DNA from: Trametopsis cervina
Taxonomy: Eukaryota; Basidiomycota; Agaricomycetes; Polyporales; Irpicaceae
Assembly (NCBI GenBank): GCA_022385755.1
Contig: MU278372.1
Span: 62,001 to 126,000, forward strand
DNA: 64,000 nt
Reading direction: 5' to 3'
Below the pieces are notes generated by a model, which had not been told where the DNA came from, searched no databases, and saw nothing but the letters and a program-made list of their open reading frames with translations. Shown here piece after piece: positions 1-14,496 of this stretch; position 1 is the stretch's first letter, and each line of letters starts with the position of its first letter. Position numbers and translations under genes: made by a program.

Positions 1-3000
1 CGTATTTACACGTAGATAATGGGTAGACTCACCGTCAAGCAATACGCGATACTCTGAAGAATGCACATCATTCCATAAAGCACCAAGAGAGCGCTTGAAC
101 GGTTGGAGGGATGTGATCATGTCGCTAATGAGCTCTAGTATATGCGGGGGAGCGTCAAACGAGGGGACTTCTTCTTTGACATTCCTAATAGTATCGGTAA
201 TCCCTTCTAGCGCTTCACATAGCCGTATTGTGGTCTCTTTGGCATAGAGTATTGCTTGTTCTACGCATTCGCCCGCGGCGACGATCTTTGGGCGTGCCGA
301 AAGCATTCGCATTCTGCCAATCATTCTCTGGATAATCTCAAACTGGTTGGAGACCTTTGCCAGGCTACATAGGGTATATCGTCAACAGGTGGTCGGTAGT
401 TTAGTCTGCAAACCCCAACGTACCTGGTTCGATTGCGTACAGCAATTGAAAGAATAGATTCTGCGAAAAGGGATGCTCGCTGGAGGTCTCGTCTGGAGAT
501 ATCAGAATGGTGAGTCGACAGTGACTCCCTGAGGGCCGGCATTTCACTGAACAGACGATACAGATAATATTCAGCCTTGACGATCGTGGCATCATCCTGC
601 GTGAGGGGCGGGAGTATTGGCTGTTCCCGAGGCCAGTGCTTGCTATGATGTTGACTGAGGACCTCAGGCTTCACTCCAGAGGGAATACCTGCTCGTTTGA
701 GCTCTTTCATGAAATCGCTCCAGGCCTTTCGTTTCCTGTTCAGTAGATTCTTCTGTAGAGTTTTTCTACGACTGGCATCGGCATCCTTCGGGATTGTCTC
801 TTTAGCCAGTAGCTCGGAAGTGCGCAGAATATCATCGGCGAGACTCTCCACACTGCGAGGATCATGTTGAACAACTGCCTCTGATATCCTTTCGCGAATA
901 AATGAAGCAAATCTGTCGTAGGTCCTTGACAAATCCGTGAGGTGCGCTGCATGGAGGGTGGACGAGGTGGTTGGGAAAGTGATAACCGACAAGGGCGGAA
1001 GAGAGGTTTGAGGGACGGATGGTTGTTCTGGCATTGCGCTAGTCGAAGTCCATGTCAATAGGGGGGCAACCGGTTGGCGCAACACGTCCCGGAACTTCCG
1101 GATGATCTTGTACAGCTGTCTGTGTGTCTTTTGAGCGCTCTGTTTGAGAGCATGAACATTGACGTCCCTCCAACTAGCCAACTTGATGAAACCGCGAATA
1201 TCCTTTTCGAGAGCAGCACGTTGATTTGATAGAGAATTGGAGACGTTGGAAGCAAACTGTGAGTAGTACTGGCGAGTGGTATGAAGAATTGACCGGACTC
1301 TTAGAAGCCAGGCACGGCGCGGGTTTGATTCATGTGCCGACAAAGAGGCTGCGAAGATTTCCATAGAGTGGAGTAACGAGAGTCGAGCATGGTACTGTCC
1401 AGCTGCGCTTGACCGCATGAATTCATCCAACAGAGGCACGAGGTCCTCCAAGAAGTTCGTTAGAGCGAAGGTCGATTGCTCTTCATCCATATCTGCATGC
1501 GCTATGTGCATGACACCACGAATGACAGCATCGTACAGACGGAACCACCATTCAGAAACAGTCGAGGAAAAGTCTCTGGCTTGGCGATCGAGAAGACCCT
1601 GCCAAGCAGACAACTCTAGACGCCTCCATTCGACGATGAGTGTGGTCAAGGAATGTGTCTCTTCCTTGAGGCTGTTTTCGCGGTTGGCATACATCTCCCA
1701 GTCTTCGATGTTCCCTAGAAGCTGCTCCAAAGCCGAGAGTATCCGGGCTATAGGGCTGCGGAAGCTGAGCTTCAGGATGGCCTCACATCTACTTTTGAGG
1801 TGCTGAAGAACCATTTGTTCGGGCCACTGAGCAATCAGCACGTCTACCCGTCGAATCAGCGAGCTAACTATGCCGATAGCTTTCCTGATCTCGGGGATAT
1901 TCTCGTCGAAGTAGAAGTCGTACGCTCTGCCACGAGAAGCTGGTATACTGTGGAGCTTGACCATCTCATTCCTGAGGGAGTCGATTTGGAAGGGCAAGCT
2001 ATACACATCGAGAGCAGACGAGAACTCGGTCGAATCCGTCTCCAACAAGCCAGCCACGATGGATCGTCGCTCCTCGTCGTATCTAACGCCAACCAGTGAA
2101 ACGGACGGAGATGCAAGGAAGAACTCTTGATGAACCTGCATAAGGGATGACATAGAGCTGCCTGTGACCAGTTCTGCTTTCTTGATGGGGGGAAGTTCCA
2201 GGCTTGCGACGCCGTCATCGAGGAGGTCCTCAAATTCAGGGAACAAGGCCAAAAAGTCCTGCTCCTCTAGTTCAGCATCAGTCAAGTTATCCTGACCGCG
2301 CTGGTTTCGATATAGTGACTGAGCTTCCCGTTCCTTGTCCTCTGCTCTGACGTGATCTATGGACCATAGACCATACGCTTGCTCATATAGAAGTGCGATC
2401 CTGGGTATATGCTGCTCCAGTTCACCGCCAAGTGTCAGTAGGAAGGAGATGCCAGTCAACTGTGCAAGTATTGTCGAGAAACTCGCCGAAGACCCTTCCT
2501 CTTGATGCTGTTCTAGCCATAACTCCGCGCTGAGAATAGACGGAGAAACGATGAGAGTGTTCACAGCACCAACGCTTGTGGATGGTGCTGGGCCGCTCGG
2601 GCCTGGACTAGATGGTACAGTCATCAATCGCAGCCCCAATCTCATGGCATACAATGCTGCCTGTAGCGGGAAATTGATATCGAGGAAGTCGGGGTATACG
2701 GTATCGAGGCGTTGACAGAATGCGCCTATAGAACCCTGGATCACTGTTTCGCGCATGGAAGCAGTAGCTTCACCGGATTGAGCGGCCTCTAAGAACGGCT
2801 GGAGCCTTGTCGGGGATACGACTTGAGATATGAATTGGTGTACTTCCGCCCAGTACGTGTGCAAACGACGAAGATCTGTGCGCGCCACCGGAACGTGATC
2901 GGAGGTCGCCAAACCTGTTGAAACTTCGCTCGCTAACCCAGCCAATGATCGGATGGCCCCATTTGTGACATTCCCTTGGGTGCGCTTTGCGAAGTCTGTG

Positions 3001-6000
3001 AGCAGAGAAATCTGCGCTGCGAGCTGCGCTTTTTGTTCAGCCCAGAAGTCTGTCGAAGACTTCTCTAGAGAAGCAGGGTCTATCGGACTGCTCGGTACAA
3101 AGAGAATCAGGAGGAGCTGCGCCAACTCGACCCAGTATTCTCCCAGCTTCTCATAGGATGGGTGACCTAGATGGCCAAGTGGACGCGTCGAAGATTGAAG
3201 GCATTGTGCAACAGCAGAACGTAGGCCTTGGTGGTTGACCCGTTGCAGGATGTCGATGATTTTGCTGAACGAAGATTCGAAAGGAACATCTTGTAGGGTA
3301 GACGAAACTTGTTGTAGTTCGGACGAATCTGCGTCGCTGATAGCATCATGGAAGCATGAGACAACCTGAAGACCAAGTCAGTGGCTTGTACAGTAAGAAA
3401 TGAGTACACATCACCATAATCAACATTTGTAACAGTATCGTGCCTAATTGCCGGTCTCGAGGGTGGTATGTGGCACTTGACAGGGCGATCATACGAACAT
3501 GTCGCCTGAGAGCTTCCTCCCTGTGAGACAGGCGTATCATGTCTTGGTCCGTGCGATCACTGTTTAGAATCACATCAGCTTAAGACCACTAATATGTGAT
3601 GTATTTACCAGTGTAGTGCAGTACTCCGCAACATCGTAGGCGCCTGGAGGATGGACGGCCCCTGTATCTGTATCGAACATTTAGATGACAATGCAAACAG
3701 CGGCGTAGTTAAGGTACCTCATGGAGTGACGTTGACCAAATGGATCGCAACCACTGTCGGTAAATCGCAAATATGGACGCAACAGACACTACATCGAAGG
3801 ATCAATCGCAGAACTAAGGATGGGGCACGATTGAAGACATACGTTGGGTAGTCTCATCCAGCCAGAGGACATGTCGGAAGGACGTGAACCGAGACAATGA
3901 GTGTTCAGGGTCCTGAATAACGATATCAAGGAGCTCCTCAACACCACGGCGGAATGTCTGTATCCGTGAGCGCAAGATCCATCAGGACCACTGATAGATA
4001 CGTACTTGTGGTAAGGGGACACCTTGTACAACGTTCAGACCAGCAATGAGATTGAGTTCCGTAAGTAAGTGCATCGGGTCTGCGGACTCTTTTTGCGTGT
4101 CTCGTGCGTTCAATGACCACATATCAGGCAATTGCTATTAGGAAGGATAAGTAAAGACCTGGGAAAATTGTAGCAGAGGACTAACAGAGCGCAGCTGTTC
4201 GGCAATGGCATTGATCGATTCTTCGTTGGGAAGGGATTTCGTCCATGTTAGAGTTATTAAAGTCATGAGATCGAATATTCTCGATCGTAAACCTAGGATA
4301 TCTATTCAGCCGCGATACAGTCTTCAGAATGGCATGAACTCACTAGACAACTTGCTGGGAAGATTGCGAGCTATATCATCAAGTTCGGCTATTTTTGAGG
4401 TCTGTACGTCTTGAACCAAATAGGAGGATAAAGACGACCAGATCTCAGAAAGCCCACGTCCGGAGGTAAGGGCGACAACACCATGAAGCGCCTGGACATG
4501 CATTTCCACGCTGCGGAAACCCGCTCGTGGTTCCCGGAAGCTCTCCAGCAGCCATCGCGAGGTAGCATAGAGAGCGGAGTAATCCAGGCGATCTTCTGCA
4601 CCAACCCTGAGTAGATATGAAGCAAAACTGAGAAGTCGAGTGGCGAACGCGAGGGTCTCCTTTGCGGCATTGTTAGCAGTAGCGGTGGAGCGTAGCTTGA
4701 GGACATACCTCTGCATCTATAGCTGTCATCTGAACTTCCTCGTAGGTCTTGACGGCTGACGATTGGATATTCTGGACTAGCGCTAGCAATATTTCCCTAG
4801 CGTTCTGCTCTGCCTTTGATTGTTCACCGGCACGAAGGACCTGTATTTCCGTAGTCGGAAAAGTGCTAGAAGCAGCAATCAGACGCAAGAGCTGTCTTGA
4901 AGTTGCTGAAGAGGTGTCGAATGACCAGATCTCTGGATATATTTCGAGATCAAGTGACTGGGGGATAAGTTGGTTAGCCTTGAGTACATCGAGGAGACTT
5001 TGCACCAACCTGGGATAGTATGATCCCGTCCGTGAGCCCTGTGAGATGACTGGAGTCTTTCTGGGTTTGTACGATCGTACGGACAGCACATAACTCGAGG
5101 TTGTTCATGGTTGCGAGTATGTTGATCCACCTCGTATTTGGGTCCGAGAAAGAGCAGATGAGTCGGCGAAACAGCGGCAGCTGTGAGGGAGCGATGCAGT
5201 AAGCTGCGACATATGTATCTGCATTTTGTGACCCACGAATGGTACTCTCAAACGTTTGCAGAGTTTGCGTAAGATCGAGGACAGCGGAGGAGCCTGAATC
5301 TTCTGCAAGCAACTTTGTGGACAGAGCTGACGATGATACCGCAGCTAGGTTCTCGGTCACCTGTAGACCTCTTTTCAGATACTCGGCGTCTCGAACCGCT
5401 TGGCGAGGATCGGTCATAGCAAATGGCTGCTGTCGCGGCAAGCGAAGATAATCGGCAATGATTTCGGAGTCATGAGGATTGACCGTGTCTGTAAGTGCGA
5501 TCTCGACGCCGCGATTCCGCATAGCCCTTGATAGCTCGCCGAAATGGCTGTCCACAGTCATAAAAAGACGGAAATTTGGGTGAGGTTTGATCGTCTCTAC
5601 AGTGCCATGCACTGCTCCTTTTTCGTTGAGAGTCAGGAAGCCATTGCTTTCGCAGAGCGAATTCAGCCTGTCAAGCACGGAGGGATTGCAGAGATTTGCA
5701 CCATCCAACAACACCCAGTGACCAGCCTTTAGAGCGCGAATCAGCGGGCCATCAACCCACTCGAACCTGCTTGTTCCTTGCGTAGCAGACCCCAGGGCGT
5801 CCAGCGCTAGTTTCAAGTCATTCGAGGGGATTGTATGAACATCCAATGTAGCTTTGATTTGCGAAGCTAACTTGAGCAGCTTGTCGAGGCTGGGCTGGGC
5901 ATCATTGGAAAGTGAAGTATACAGGGCATCCATCAAGTAGACCATCGTAGTCAGACGCGAGCCTTCTAGTGAAGCGGATAGGAGCTTCAAAGAGTCTAGA

Positions 6001-9000
6001 GCGGTGCTCAACGTCGACATAGCTCGAGCCCGAGGATCAACTTCTTCATAACTTCCGAGAATGTCAGCGGCATCCGTGGCACTGTTGATAAATATCTCCT
6101 GCAGCGAGTTCCCAGTGATATTGGCCATAAACCGTACGACAGACTTCTTTCCTTTGCTACGTTCACCAGTAAGGATTGCCAACCAGCCGTTCGCAATGCA
6201 GGTAGCCAATGCTTGAAGCGCTGGAAGATGTTGGTGCAACAGCTGTGGTGGCCTGTTACCCGACAGATATCCTTGTCGTATGTTTAGTGCCCCGCCGATC
6301 CTCACAGAACCAGGGGAGACGACGATCGACGGATTCATACTGGTTGCAGCTGCAACGTTTGGAACAAACCTCTCGAACAATTCGCGAGCAAAGGTGCGGT
6401 CGGTTGGTGTGCGGAATCTCTGCAGGAATAGCATGTCGATAAGGACTTCCGGTTGAAGTTGGGAATGCGCGGAGCCCTGAGCCAAAGATCCCCAGCGTAG
6501 AATATCACGTAAGTTGAACTCCCAAGGAGCGCCCGCCCTCGCAAAAGATTTCTTCGTCATAGCTTCCTCGTTGAGTTGAGCAGTGAAGTTCACCATGCCT
6601 TGCAAGATATCCATCGGCATGGTAGGAAATACGGAGCGACATATCACTATTGTATCCTCTTGAGATAACTCCCGGACGTGGACCTTTGTGAATCTGTTGA
6701 GGAATGACTTCGGTAAACCCTTGCGGCCACCACCTTGATGGAGAGGATTCTGGGCAGCGAAGATTCGAAACGAAGGATGACGCATGAAACTACGGCCTAG
6801 CTCTGGAATATAAACCGTGCCTCTATGATCAAGGACGGCATTAAGGCCTTCAAGAACAGCTTGTGGTGCCAAATTCATCTCATCGAGCAATACCCAATGT
6901 CCTTCTTGTAAAGCTCTGAGAAAGTCGGCATCCTTCCAAGCAAATTGACCCGGTGAACCACCCTCTACAGGAAGGTCGGAGCCAAATAGGTCAACCAGGT
7001 CAGTCTGGTCCGAGAGGTTGATGCGACACAGTTGATGCCCAGCAACATTAGCCAAGGCTGCGACGAGACTTGTTTTACCAACACCGGGACTACCTTCCAG
7101 AAGAATGGGCTTCGGAAGCTGGCAAGCTCGTAGCACGCGGTTAACATTGCTTCTTGTAGTAGGAGCCTGGAAACTGAACGGAGATGGCGCCGGCGGCAAA
7201 GGCCCTCTAGAAATAGAGAACGACCCGAGCTGAACCTTCGATGAGTCATCTGTTACTATGACATCGTCGTATGGGCGTGGCAAAGGGAAAAGAATGTCGA
7301 GTCGGGCCGTGGCATCGCGCTTGAGCTCTTCTAGTGCAACATTGGAATAAGAAGATAGCTGTGGTAGCGTTCCAAGCCCATCAAGAAAGGTCATTTGTGC
7401 AGCGTGATGCTAGAAAGTGAATGTCGGAAAATCGTTCGTGGTCTCGATGGACAGAACTCACGAAGATCGCGTTACGAAATGAGGCATTACTCCGACCAGG
7501 TTCGTATGTCACGTTAACAAATCCCACCCAAGCCTATGTAAACATTGAGAACGGGTGCTTGAGTTCAAACGAATAAACGTACGAGTATGTCACGTAGCGT
7601 CACGATGCTACGGTCTGCAACACGGGCTGAGAGCCACTCGACGAAGTCAAGTAGAGGGCTTGTAGAGTCGTGCAGCTCATTGTAGCGCCATGTATGGCGT
7701 ACAATAAGGTCCAAATCTTGTCTAGTATCGACCGCGGGCACCCATACTTCTGTGAAGCGGTTGCGGAGAGCAGGAGACAGCTCCTTCTTCCCGTAGTCCC
7801 CTCCTGGATTCATTGTGGCCACTAACTTGAAGCCGTCGTCGGCCCGCACAGCTGGTATATCTTCAGTGCCGCCTTGCTCAGCGAGTACGATAGTCCGAGC
7901 AGGCTCAAGAACGCTGTTCAGGCGCTCAAGTACTGAATCGTCCGCCAGAGAGATTTCGTCCATGAGAAAGACGTCTCCAGAGCGCATGGCCTGTATAAGC
8001 GGGCCATCATGCCAGTCGAACAAAGCAGTGAGACGGTGCAACTTGTAGGAGGCCTGCATGAGAGCATGATGGTGAGAGGAGGTGGAGGGTGTCGAGCGGA
8101 GGAATCTATCCACGGCGGTAGTAGCTGTAGTGACGTCGGTAGCATCACCTAGAGGATGGCCTAGTGACTGAAGAAGCTGGATTGCTTCAGTGACCGCCTC
8201 ACTCTCCAGTGCGGTGCGGTTGCGCAACGGCCGAAGACTGCCTATCAGGTCTGCGGTCTCGGTGTTTTGGTGGCAGTTAACGGCATGCAGCTTCTTCCCA
8301 GTGATCTCAGCAAAGGCTTGGAAGACAGATGTCTTACCACTACCCGTCTCACCGACCAAGAGAACAGGCTCATTAAACCGCAAAGCTCGCGCTACCAAGG
8401 TGAATAGTCGCTTCATAGCTGATGTCCAGACTAACGATGATGATTCCGACATCGATACGCCGAGGTATGCAAGAAGATCAACAGGGAGGTCTTGTAGAGC
8501 GTAGAGTCTGATTGGGTCAATTGAGACTTTCATGATAGATTCAATAACCTCTTTGACAACCTTCTTGTCCTCTTCACGTCGTGCACGTTCGGCAAGTAAC
8601 ATATATCCATTGTCTGCCAACTCTTGGTAATCCATAGCATCTCGACCAGCCCAGCGAAAGAGGTCGCGAAGAGTCGCGAAGCCATGTTTACTTTCAAAGA
8701 TACGATTTGACTGGCGCCGCTTTTGCAGCTCTTGGAAGACCGCGACTATCCGCTGACCGTATGATGGTGCGATCCGACACCGCTGGCACAGTATAGTCTC
8801 GAGTTCCGCCTGGGGGACTTCTTCGTAGTGGACTTCTAAAAACCTATTGCGGAAGGCACGAGAAAGGACTTTACGGCCGCCATACAGTCCAGGAGGGTTC
8901 TGCGTTGCAAACAGCATGAAGCTTGGATGCGGTTTGACGACTTCCTGAGTTTCTGGGATGACAAGCTCACGGTTGTCGTCTAGCAGGCGGTTGAGAGCCT

Positions 9001-12000
9001 CCAGAACGTCGGTCGGAGCGAGATTCAGTTCGTCGAGCACTATCCAATCTCCATGACGTAAGGCACGAACAAGAAGACCGTCCTTGAAGACCAGTTTCCC
9101 AGTTCGAGAGTCTGAAACGTATGTGCCTAGGTACTCTTGAATGTCTGTATGCTCGTGGTTGTTGATCCTGACAAAACGATGACCTGTTCGTTTAGCGAGA
9201 TACTCAATAGAACTGGTCTTTCCTGAGGATGTCGGCCCTTCGATCAAGACCGGAAATCTGCGAGTTACAATAATCCTGGCAAGGTCAACGAGCTTAGTTT
9301 CAACAGATGGAGTAATGATGTAATCGTCCGCAGGATCCTCAGGCAAAGAACCTCTCTCCAAGTAGAACGGTCCAAACTTGATGTAGTCATCGACAGGGCG
9401 CCCGTGGGGTGGAAGTGGTTCCTTAGCGAGTAGGGAACGAGGATTCTTTACCCCTGCAAGAATATGCCTTTGTGCTAACGCCGTGACTTTCGATGCGCTA
9501 GGACCATCAAGAGCCATCGTGAACGCCATTAGACACCCCTCCCAAAGAGCTCGTCTGAGAGAATACGTTCTAGAGAGGTCGGCCGCGAAGGTGAGAGCGC
9601 GTGCCAGTGTTCGCATGCTAAAGTGTGGGCGGTGATTTGAACCGTCGGCAATCTCCCGTCGTTCGGACAGAGTCCTCACGCCCGAGTAGAACTCAGTGAC
9701 ATCCATGATAGCGCCTCTGTCCCCCACTGCATAGTGCCCAATGTAGTGAGTGACGATGCTAAGAAGTGTGTCCTTGTCTGCATCAGGTGGAGGAACATCG
9801 AGTTCCGTGAAGCGAGAACGGATATTAGGAGGAAGATCTTTCTTCCCAACATCTGTGGCGGGATTCATGCATGCAAACAGCCTGAAATCCGGATGTCTGG
9901 GGACCGGTTCTAAAGAGCCTTGTTCAGTCAACGTGATGGATGCCGTTGGACCATGGAGCAAGGCCGAGATACACTCCAATGTCTCCGCACTGGCAAGGTT
10001 GACCTCATCTAGTAAAATCCTATGGCAAAGGTAAGGCAGAGGGAAACCAGGTGGTGGCAGGGACATACCAGTGTCCTAAGCGCAAAGCTTTCACCAGCGG
10101 TCCTTCTACAAATGCGAAAGCAAATTTTCCATTTCCTTGCACATGCTGAATCTCGAACGTCCGAACATCCTGTTCGAAGTCGGTCCAGCTCTTCTCAGAA
10201 TCGTCCAAGGTACCGTTCTCCGTCTTCCTTCGTTTGCGAGGCAGATCGCTCTCGACAGACAGTTTGCTAATCATATGGTCAACAGGAAACATAGATGAAC
10301 AAGGGATATGCCTTACGAATCTTCTAGGAGCCTTGCTTGTATCCTCTCCTTAGCCAATCGCGCCGACTCCGACCAGAGAGCAACCGCTCGCTTCCACTTG
10401 CCTTCCTGCACAGCCTTTCTCACTGATTCCTCAAAGTGTGCGTTCTTCTTGCGACTGAAGGTGCGACCAAACATCTCGGAGAATCTCTCATGAAGTTCTA
10501 TGGCAGGAACACGGGCATCGACTGGCTTGAATCCGCCAACGATGTCTGATGCTTCCGTTTGATTGCTCAAATTGAGAGATATGAGCGGTTTGCGAAGTAA
10601 TGATGCGAGGTGTGAGACGATACTAGTCTTTCCTGTGCCGGTTTCACCTGTGAGCAGAATTGGCTCCTGAAGCGAGACTGAGCTTGCAATGCTAGACAGA
10701 AGCATCTTGGCCGGCTTATGCATAGCAAAAGAGCGCGCGGTAGGCAAAGTTGCGCCTGGTTTGGTTGCAGACGCAAAGAGCCGTGTACGTCCTAACGAAA
10801 GAGAAGTGAGGACTCCGTTGATGTCCTTATCTTCCGAGTATTCTGGGACCCTCTCTTGTAAAACCCAGTCTCTTCGTTCCACAGACAGCCCAAGATGTTC
10901 CGCAACGGTTGAGGAGATGGCTGAGAAATGTATGCGAGCGGCCGTCGTGGTCGCCCCAGCACCGAAAAAGACATCTCGGCATTCAGAGAGCATATCTTCA
11001 CGAATAGTTGGATTTGGAAAGAGGGAGGAAAGAGAAGGCGGGAATGCGGAGTCGTGATCGATGTCCATCGGTTGATACGAAGACGGGAGTAACTTGTCTA
11101 TCCGCAAGCAGAGCTTCTCTAGCTCTCTGACGCCAATATCCCGAGTGGATGCTGTAAAGCCCAGCTGCCGGACAGCATCCCACAGTCGAATAAGGCACTT
11201 GCCTGCGGGACCCGCCAGTCGAGGAAAGCGGACGTCGACGATGGTTTGCAGGTCGTCCTGTGTAGGCGAAGGGACGATGACCTCGTGAAATTTATGGGCT
11301 CCGAAAAAGGTGGGTGAGGGAAACTTGTCATTCCGGCCGGATTGTATTGATCGAGTAGCGAATATTGAGAATCCCTGCGCAGCAAGGACGAGACCCCGGC
11401 TTGGAACTTCCATCCGTGCACGCCCCCCGACCCACTTCCCGAGGGTGAGGGACTCCACCAGAGGCTTGACGAGGCCGAGGACTTCATTACTACCACGATC
11501 GATATCTTCGAAGACCACCCAGCGTCCTTCCCTCATAGCCTTGACGAGAACGCCCTCTTTCCATTCGAACGTGCCCGGACGGGTAGGAGAAGAAACATAT
11601 GATCCAAGTAATGAGCGAGGGTCAAGAGAGGTATCCGCGAGATGAATGGTGACAACTTGGTTTGTCCTGTCTGGATGTATGGCGGCGGCGAGGTGAGTAA
11701 GGAGAAGAGACTTCCCGGAGGACGGAGGGGAGGTTAATAGCGTTGGAATGTTGAGACTTAGATGTACAGCAAGATCGCGCAGAGCAGATGTGGTAGTGGG
11801 AGTTGATACAAGTGGGGAGGGAGTAGGGGACTGGGTTGATGATCGTAGCATCAGAACCCCGTGTACATTAACTATTAGCGGACTGCGGTATTGTTCAGAA
11901 CGCGTATACGATGCGAGTAATCGTAATATGTCACTCACCTCAGTTCGGCGGGATGAATAGGCTCAACTGAGTCTCCTTCTTCATACATATAGTACTTTTG

Positions 12001-12802
12001 GGGCAGCAACAGGGCTTGTTGCGCCTGGAACACACGTTCGGTTTCCTTGATTGGTATTATCCAACCGTCGACGACTTCTCGATTGCCGTACACGTCAGAG
12101 TCCCATGATATCGGACATTCTACTTCTTCCATCTTCCCTATTGCGTCGTTCTCCATCTTCACCCTTTCGCCCTCTACCATCCCAGACTGCAGCGCATAGC
12201 ATCGAATGGCTAGGAACCGAACACCGGTGTCTGGATGACATTCCCATATTATGCGTGAGAGTAGACTTAATGGCCAACCATATATTCGAGGGAGTTCGTT
12301 GTTGGCATGCAACAGGCGGTAGTACGCCAGTAGTAGTTGGTGTAGCTTCGTAGCTTCAACGGATGCTAACGACTGCTCGTCTTGAAGGAACCCCAGAGGG
12401 CCCAGACTAAAGTTTGGGGAGAGCAGGAGCTGTGAGAGTACGCTGATATCTCGTATGAGTGACAAAGTGCGCTTTCCGAGGGTGTGTTACTCACGGGAAT
12501 ATCTCCGGATGCACCTCGAGCAATAAAGCGCACGCCTCCAGCTTCTCTTGTCGGGATTCTTCGTCCGCAAGCCATCTTGCACAAAGATCAAGTAGCAAAG
12601 GTCTGAACAGCGTCGCAACCAGTATTGTGAACCCAGGAGTTGCAAGGAGACGAGAAAGCCGGTTGAATAACTCAACACGCGAAGATACATTCTGGAGCTG
12701 TGAGAGTTGCGAAGAGTTGGAAGGCAACTGAGCCACGAGCAGACGAGTTTGCTGCAGGAGATTGATTGACAATGGGTCGTGAAGATCGTAGCCGTCCGCC
12801 AT
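1..12802 (-). CDS. MDN1: Midasin, dynein-like AAA+ ATPase for 60S ribosome assembly (C-terminus cut off by window edge)
   Basis: Midasin (Rea1) is a giant ring ATPase that strips assembly factors from pre-60S particles in nucleolus and nucleoplasm. All six AAA modules are visible in order: P-loops PPSSGKS (near 11,715), GETGTGKTS (near 10,635), GPTSSGKTS (near 9,225), GETGSGKTS (near 8,340), GSPGVGKTS (near 7,080) and a degenerate GERSKGKKS (near 6,150). Repeated LLDE(M/V/L)NLA Walker B strings accompany them. The stretch from about 5,000 down to 1 is long, helical and leucine-rich, matching the linker. The acidic region and MIDAS domain that bind substrates are missing, so they should lie left of base 1. 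Start is the ATG at 12,802 (begins MADGYDLHD). Many short introns; for example exon 1 ends at 12,495 and rejoins at 12,442, and a small exon near 7,470-7,540 encodes WVGFVNVTYEPG. Identity is very sure; exact exon edges in the 3.2-5 kb part are less so. Confidence 0.95.
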
Positions 12803-13038
12803 ATCGTCTCTAGGTTTACGGAGCAGGGAGCCGTAGAGAATGTAGGGTCACAGTGAAAAGCGTCTGGCTCTACTAGACAATGAGCGCTTCCCAAATTTTG
12901 ATATTAGGCGCGCACAACCGGCGGCTGAGCGCCACAAGGAAGAAGCATACCTTTATTTGGTTACTCCTCCCGGATGCAGTACTGGGAGCAATCTGTAGCT
13001 CGAACTCGTTGGGTACAATAGGGCGACAGTAAGTATCA

Positions 13039-14285
13039 TTATTTATGCACGGTATTCTGTCTGCGCTGCATCAACTGTATCTGCAGGACCTTTAGTCCTG
13101 CGTAAACTAGCGTTAACCGAGGGACCTCGATCCCTTTGGCCTTTGCTCTCTTGAGAATTCCTCCGACGATTGCCTCTATCTCCATCGGTCTACCTCCTTC
13201 CAGGTCTTGCAGCATAGAGGGCTTGAAAACTGAAGCAGGATTTTCGTTATTGACGATGTCCTGTGCGACCTGGTCGTGTAAAACCTGCTTCACAGCCGCA
13301 TTGGCAGGTAGGACCGCCCTTGCAACTTGCAAGACCTCCGACATTATATCGAGAAGGGATGCTCTGGCCTCCGAAACTGCAAGTACGTCCCCCACTCTTG
13401 ATCGTGTCAGCGTACAGACCGTAGAGAACGATGCATTCCTGCGCTCAGATCAGGCTCTGTCAATCATAGCAAAACGAGCGTTGGACGTACCAAAGTACTT
13501 TTCTCCAGCGCGCAATGTCGATATCTGTGCTTTCAGGCGACACTCCTCCTAAGGCCAAGAGATCGCAGAAGCGAGTCAGCGCTGCGCGGGAGGCTGCCTC
13601 AGAGAAATTGGTAGTTGATATAGGGGTATGATATCCGAGAACTAGTCGCTCGTTGCCGTGTTGTGCGACAGTCCGGCCTTCCTCGGTGACCGTGACATCC
13701 ACCCATGCGCACCCAGAGATAACGGGATTATCCAGCCCAAGGTCTCTGAGTGTCTCCTGTATATCATCCTCCATCCCGATTCCGTTCTGAAGGAGGACAA
13801 TTGAAGTACTAGGAGAATTATGCAGTGTGTTCAGGAGGGGCCTGAGAATGTCCGATGTCTTATGTAGATCCGGCAAACATTTATTCGCGCAGATAATATA
13901 TGAGTACTGCTGGTCTGCAGCTTCTTCAACATCCCGTACGACTATTCACGTCAGCAAATTGAATGTTGTTCCTAACAGATGCAATCATGACATACCTCGA
14001 GTAGGATGCCATGGCGGACGTGTGCCCAACTTATCAGAAATTATTGCAAGACCATGCTCTGCGCAGCATTGTCAGCCGAGACCACATAGAGTGGGGAGCT
14101 CGCTACAGACGGCTGACAGTCGTGTAGTTCGACCGGCACACAGCAGTAACCTCAGCTTTGCCGGACTTTTCCAGCGCGAAAGCGTAGAGTGAGCCAATAG
14201 CTGATCTTCCGATGTAAGGATGTTAGAATCGCAAAAATTCTTTTGGAAACTCACCGCCGAACCCCACCACACACACTTTTTCCAT
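13039..14285 (-). CDS. 2-dehydropantoate 2-reductase (ketopantoate reductase)
   Basis: Reduces 2-dehydropantoate to pantoate with NADPH, a step toward pantothenate and coenzyme A. The start at 14,285 gives MEKVCVVGFG, and splicing a short intron (GTGAGT, resuming near 14,205 at CTATTGGC) completes the Rossmann motif GFGAIG followed by SLYAFALEKSG. Later exons read SIVLLQNGIGMED, the NG(I/V)G string typical of the ApbA/PanE family, then a C-terminal helical domain with the family's 'R..R..G.P.EIEAI.G' pattern, seen here as EGGRPMEIEAIVGGI. At least three introns. Several fungal paralogues of this family exist with unproven substrates, so the precise substrate is an inference. Its start lies about 210 bases from the start of the small plus-strand gene at 14,497, implying a shared promoter region. 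The 3' end faces the midasin start region. Confidence 0.85.
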
Positions 14286-14496
14286 GACAATGAGATAGGG
14301 ATTGTGAAGGCTGACTCTGAACCTTGGAGAGACGGCAAAGAGACGGTAAGAGGTTATGAGCTCGGAGCGCCTACACGGATCAAGGAGCGGGCCGCAGCGT
14401 ACCGATCGCAGAAATGGCTGCAGTTTGTTGCAACCTCTCTACCTTGCTACTTATTGCTTTCCATTCCTTGGCACTACTGCTGCCGCACTCTACGCA

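Noticed and set aside
1417..2233. Several 100-130 codon frames on both strands inside 1-12 kb
   Set aside because: All lie inside midasin exons in other frames and show no independent motifs.
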